Positions 61,626 to 64,000 of a stretch of DNA of 64,000 nucleotides are shown piece after piece. Location: the NCBI RefSeq assembly GCF_000247695.1, contig NW_004624730.1, positions 36,198,380 through 36,262,379 on the forward strand. Direction: 5' to 3'. Position 1 is the first letter of the stretch; every line of letters begins with the position of its first letter. A program made the translations under genes and the position numbers. This DNA comes from Heterocephalus glaber (Eukaryota; Chordata; Mammalia; Rodentia; Bathyergidae). The notes beneath the pieces were generated by a model that was not told where the DNA came from, searched no databases, and was given only the letters and a program-made list of their open reading frames with translations.

Positions 61626-61717
61626 GGCCAGGGATTTAACTCAGTGGTTTCACCACCTGCTGCGCAAGCAAAAGAACCCAAGTTCGATCCCCGGTACCAA
61701 AAAAAAAAAAAAAAAAT
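61626..61717 (+). mobile_element. ID-type SINE with 15-bp duplication
   Basis: 'ggccagggatttaactcagt' to 'gttcgatccccggtacc', followed by an 18-base A-run. Duplication 'agttaaatttttcat' at 61610-61624 and 61718-61732. Confidence 0.95.
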
Positions 61718-61732
61718 AGTTAAATTTTTCAT

Positions 61733-62589
61733 GTAGAATAGAAAATAAGGTTTGTTTGGTTTTTATGTTTTGTTTTTTTAATGCACTAAACTTAGCCCAG
61801 CAGGAATTCAAAAACTATTTCCCTCCTTCATCTTTTTGGTATATTATTAACTTTGTTTACCTGCATTTCTGTCTAAAACCACAATATGACCACGCAAGCC
61901 AAATCAAACTTAATGAGAGAGACTTCATAGAATATTATCAAACATATTTCCAAATACAAGCCAGATATTACATCCTGGTCTTCTTTAATATCCTGATATA
62001 ATGAGCCTATAAAGCATAACAATCCTTTTCATGACATTTGATTAATAATAACAATTTGTACTTACAAGAGACCTAATGTCTTTTAAAACAGTGATTTCTT
62101 ACAAAATGATGGGTTCAAGTTGAGTATTTATTTCTGAATATTGAGTGCATTCTCATGGGAACTGAAACAGCAATGTTTTGGCACTCCCTAGTTATGAGGA
62201 GGCAGAATCTTAAAAATAAGAAGACGGACACTTTGAATCATTCACCTACTTGGCTTCAGCATCCTAGCATATGAAATGAGGTTACTAATAGCAGACTTGC
62301 CTACTTTGATTTTTCACTAAAGTGACATAAAGAAGTTCATAGAAAGGAATGTTTTGATACGGTAGATATTTTAATGTAGTACAAATACCTGCATGGGTAA
62401 TGATCTGAAAAATTACCCTCCAACTTCAGTGTACTTCTTATATGTTTTCTTGAACTGCTATGGTCAGTGGTCCTCATCCTAGCTTTTTCCTCAGCCTTCC
62501 CTAATCTACCTCCCTGGAAAGACCATAAGAAACCCTGCTTGTTCTGCACTTACCTTATACTTATTTGAGGAACCTCAGGCCTTTATAGT
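61733..62589. other. Intergenic, nothing recognised
   Basis: No named element or gene. Confidence 0.4.
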
Positions 62590-62870
62590 TGGACTTAACC
62601 ACTTTTTCATTAACATTGTTTTAAGCATCTAGTTTATGCTGTGTACAGTATAGAATATTTGGGAGATACAGGTGAGTCTCTTTAACAGACTTAATATGAA
62701 GTCCAGACATGTAGATAATATAAGACATATGGTACTTAGTGGTAGAAGAGGGGAATTTTTTGTGAAGAAGAAAGAAAGTCCCTGAGTTTAAAAATTAAAG
62801 AAGGCTTCATGAAAAAGATCACAGTTGAACTAACTCTCACCAGATAGGAAGGCTAGAGCCATAGGAACTC
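62590..62870 (+). mobile_element. L2 3' remnant
   Basis: 'ttttaagcatctagtttatg', 'agaaggcttcatgaaaaaga' and 'agttgaactaactctcacca' then 'gataggaaggctaga' follow the L2 3' pattern. Confidence 0.6.
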
Positions 62871-64000
62871 AGTCACCTGCTTGGATCTTCCTGATAGCTC
62901 TTCTGAAAGGCTGAAAACTGCCACACTTCTAACCTTAAAGAAACAGTTTCTCTTACAAAAGATTTAAGTATCCCTCCTCTCTCAATCTTATCAAAAGTCC
63001 TGACAAAATTTCAGGTTCCTGGTCATGCTCTGACAATTTCTTCCTGTTGGTAGAGAATTGGCTGAATAAGACAACTCCTAATGTAGCCACTAGCATCAAC
63101 AACCTTTCATACTGCTTCTTGTCAACCAAGACAACACAAGCTTCTGCAGTGATAGCTGAAGAGGGAATTTCAGTTCCACCAGGGAAGAACTGTATGTGCC
63201 ATTAAGGGTTGCACAGCCATGTGAATCTGTGTGAGCTCCCTGATACTCTGTTTTTGTATTCTCTACTATCATAGAAAACATCATTTTGGAACTAAAGGAA
63301 GATTCATTTTGCTTGTGACTGAGTCTCTCCCAAAATTTCCCTTTGGTTTGGGCATCAGTGAAGATCTTCTAAGTGAGCAGATAAAATAGTACCAAAAGCT
63401 AGAAATGAAATAAATAGGATATTTAGGTACAAAACTCTGGATGAGTTGATATGAAATGCTTGTACCCATGTTACTTTTTCCTTTCTTCCTTCCCTTATCC
63501 CAAAATTCCTTATATTACAAAAGAGATTTTAAGCCACCTCTTGTTCATTACTCGATTGATACAATGCTTAGATTCTTTACTGTAGTCAGTTTTTTAATGA
63601 CATCCTATAGGCTTTACTCTTTGGAACTCTTTTATGGAAAAATGGAAACAGAGGCCCTCTTGATAAGAAAACATCTGAGCTTTTACAGCAGAGCAAGAAT
63701 AAAAATGGAGATAAGAATACTTTGTGAATTCTATGATCACCTTAATCTTTTATAATAGGAATTGACATTGATCAGTATATTAAGCTGTATTTGTTTTTCC
63801 CCCTAAATCAAAGCAAATGCCCTGATATATTTCCAAGTTATTTTAGCTGCCATTGTAGCCCCAGAATTTGCCCCAATGCTTGACACAGAGAAGGCCTCAA
63901 GAAGTATTTTTTAATGAAGGAATAAATAATCTGCCCATATAAATGGGAATCTGTTTAGCAGTCTAGTTACTTACATTGCTCAAATAGGACTAGGAATGTA
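62871..64000. other. Intergenic, nothing recognised
   Basis: No exon, RNA gene or repeat that I can name. The 99-codon stretch at 63456-63755 has no recognisable features. Confidence 0.4.

Overview
The window is mammalian nuclear DNA, AT-rich and intron-like, with no bacterial or viral gene organisation. Its repeats point to a rodent outside the mouse/rat group. There are many tRNA-derived ID-type SINEs (A box 'ttagctcagtggt', B box 'gttcgatcccc', ending 'ggtacc' plus poly-A), B1 elements and fused B1-ID dimers. L1 is the dominant LINE, with old L2, MIR and hAT fragments, and I see no B2 or mouse-type L1 monomers. A squirrel-related, beaver-like or similar lineage fits, but I cannot fix the species.

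The one host gene is RSRC1 (arginine/serine-rich coiled-coil 1), on the + strand. Its last three coding exons are at 51253-51359, 57946-58098 and 58734-58826. Phases agree (1/0, 0/0, 0/stop), splice sites are canonical, and a poly-A signal lies about 200 bp after the stop. Positions 1-51252 are therefore read as a large upstream intron; I found no earlier RSRC1 exon in it. Positions after about 59040 are intergenic.

Layout. 1-777: 5' end of a minus-strand L1, with the start of ORF1 and a CpG-rich 5' UTR made of two tandem-repeat arrays, abutting an older antisense L1 (778-3490). 3660-10740: L1 3' ends, SINEs and a truncated U6 pseudogene. 10800-25300: B1-ID dimers, then long stretches of largely unrecognised intron. 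25300-37000: three copies of an ~80-bp hAT-like MITE, a decayed RPS12 pseudogene, L2, MIR, B1 and ID elements. 38340-40200: an old L1 split by an EBPL retrocopy that itself carries a SINE. 40900-51250: an LTR-like fragment, a CpG-enriched homeodomain-site-rich stretch that may be an enhancer (42740-43140), and old L1 ends. 51253-59030: the RSRC1 exons, with a 5'-truncated ACADL retrocopy in the penultimate-exon-side intron. 59280-64000: intergenic L1, ID and L2 sequence.

The main history visible is L1-driven retrotransposition. EBPL, ACADL, RPS12 and U6 transcripts were copied into or near this locus, and for three of them the exact target-site duplications can be read. No operon-like or novel enzymatic system is present. 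The least routine items are the L1 5' UTR repeat architecture, the hAT MITE family with 8-bp duplications, the open-frame ACADL copy between RSRC1 exons, and the candidate enhancer.
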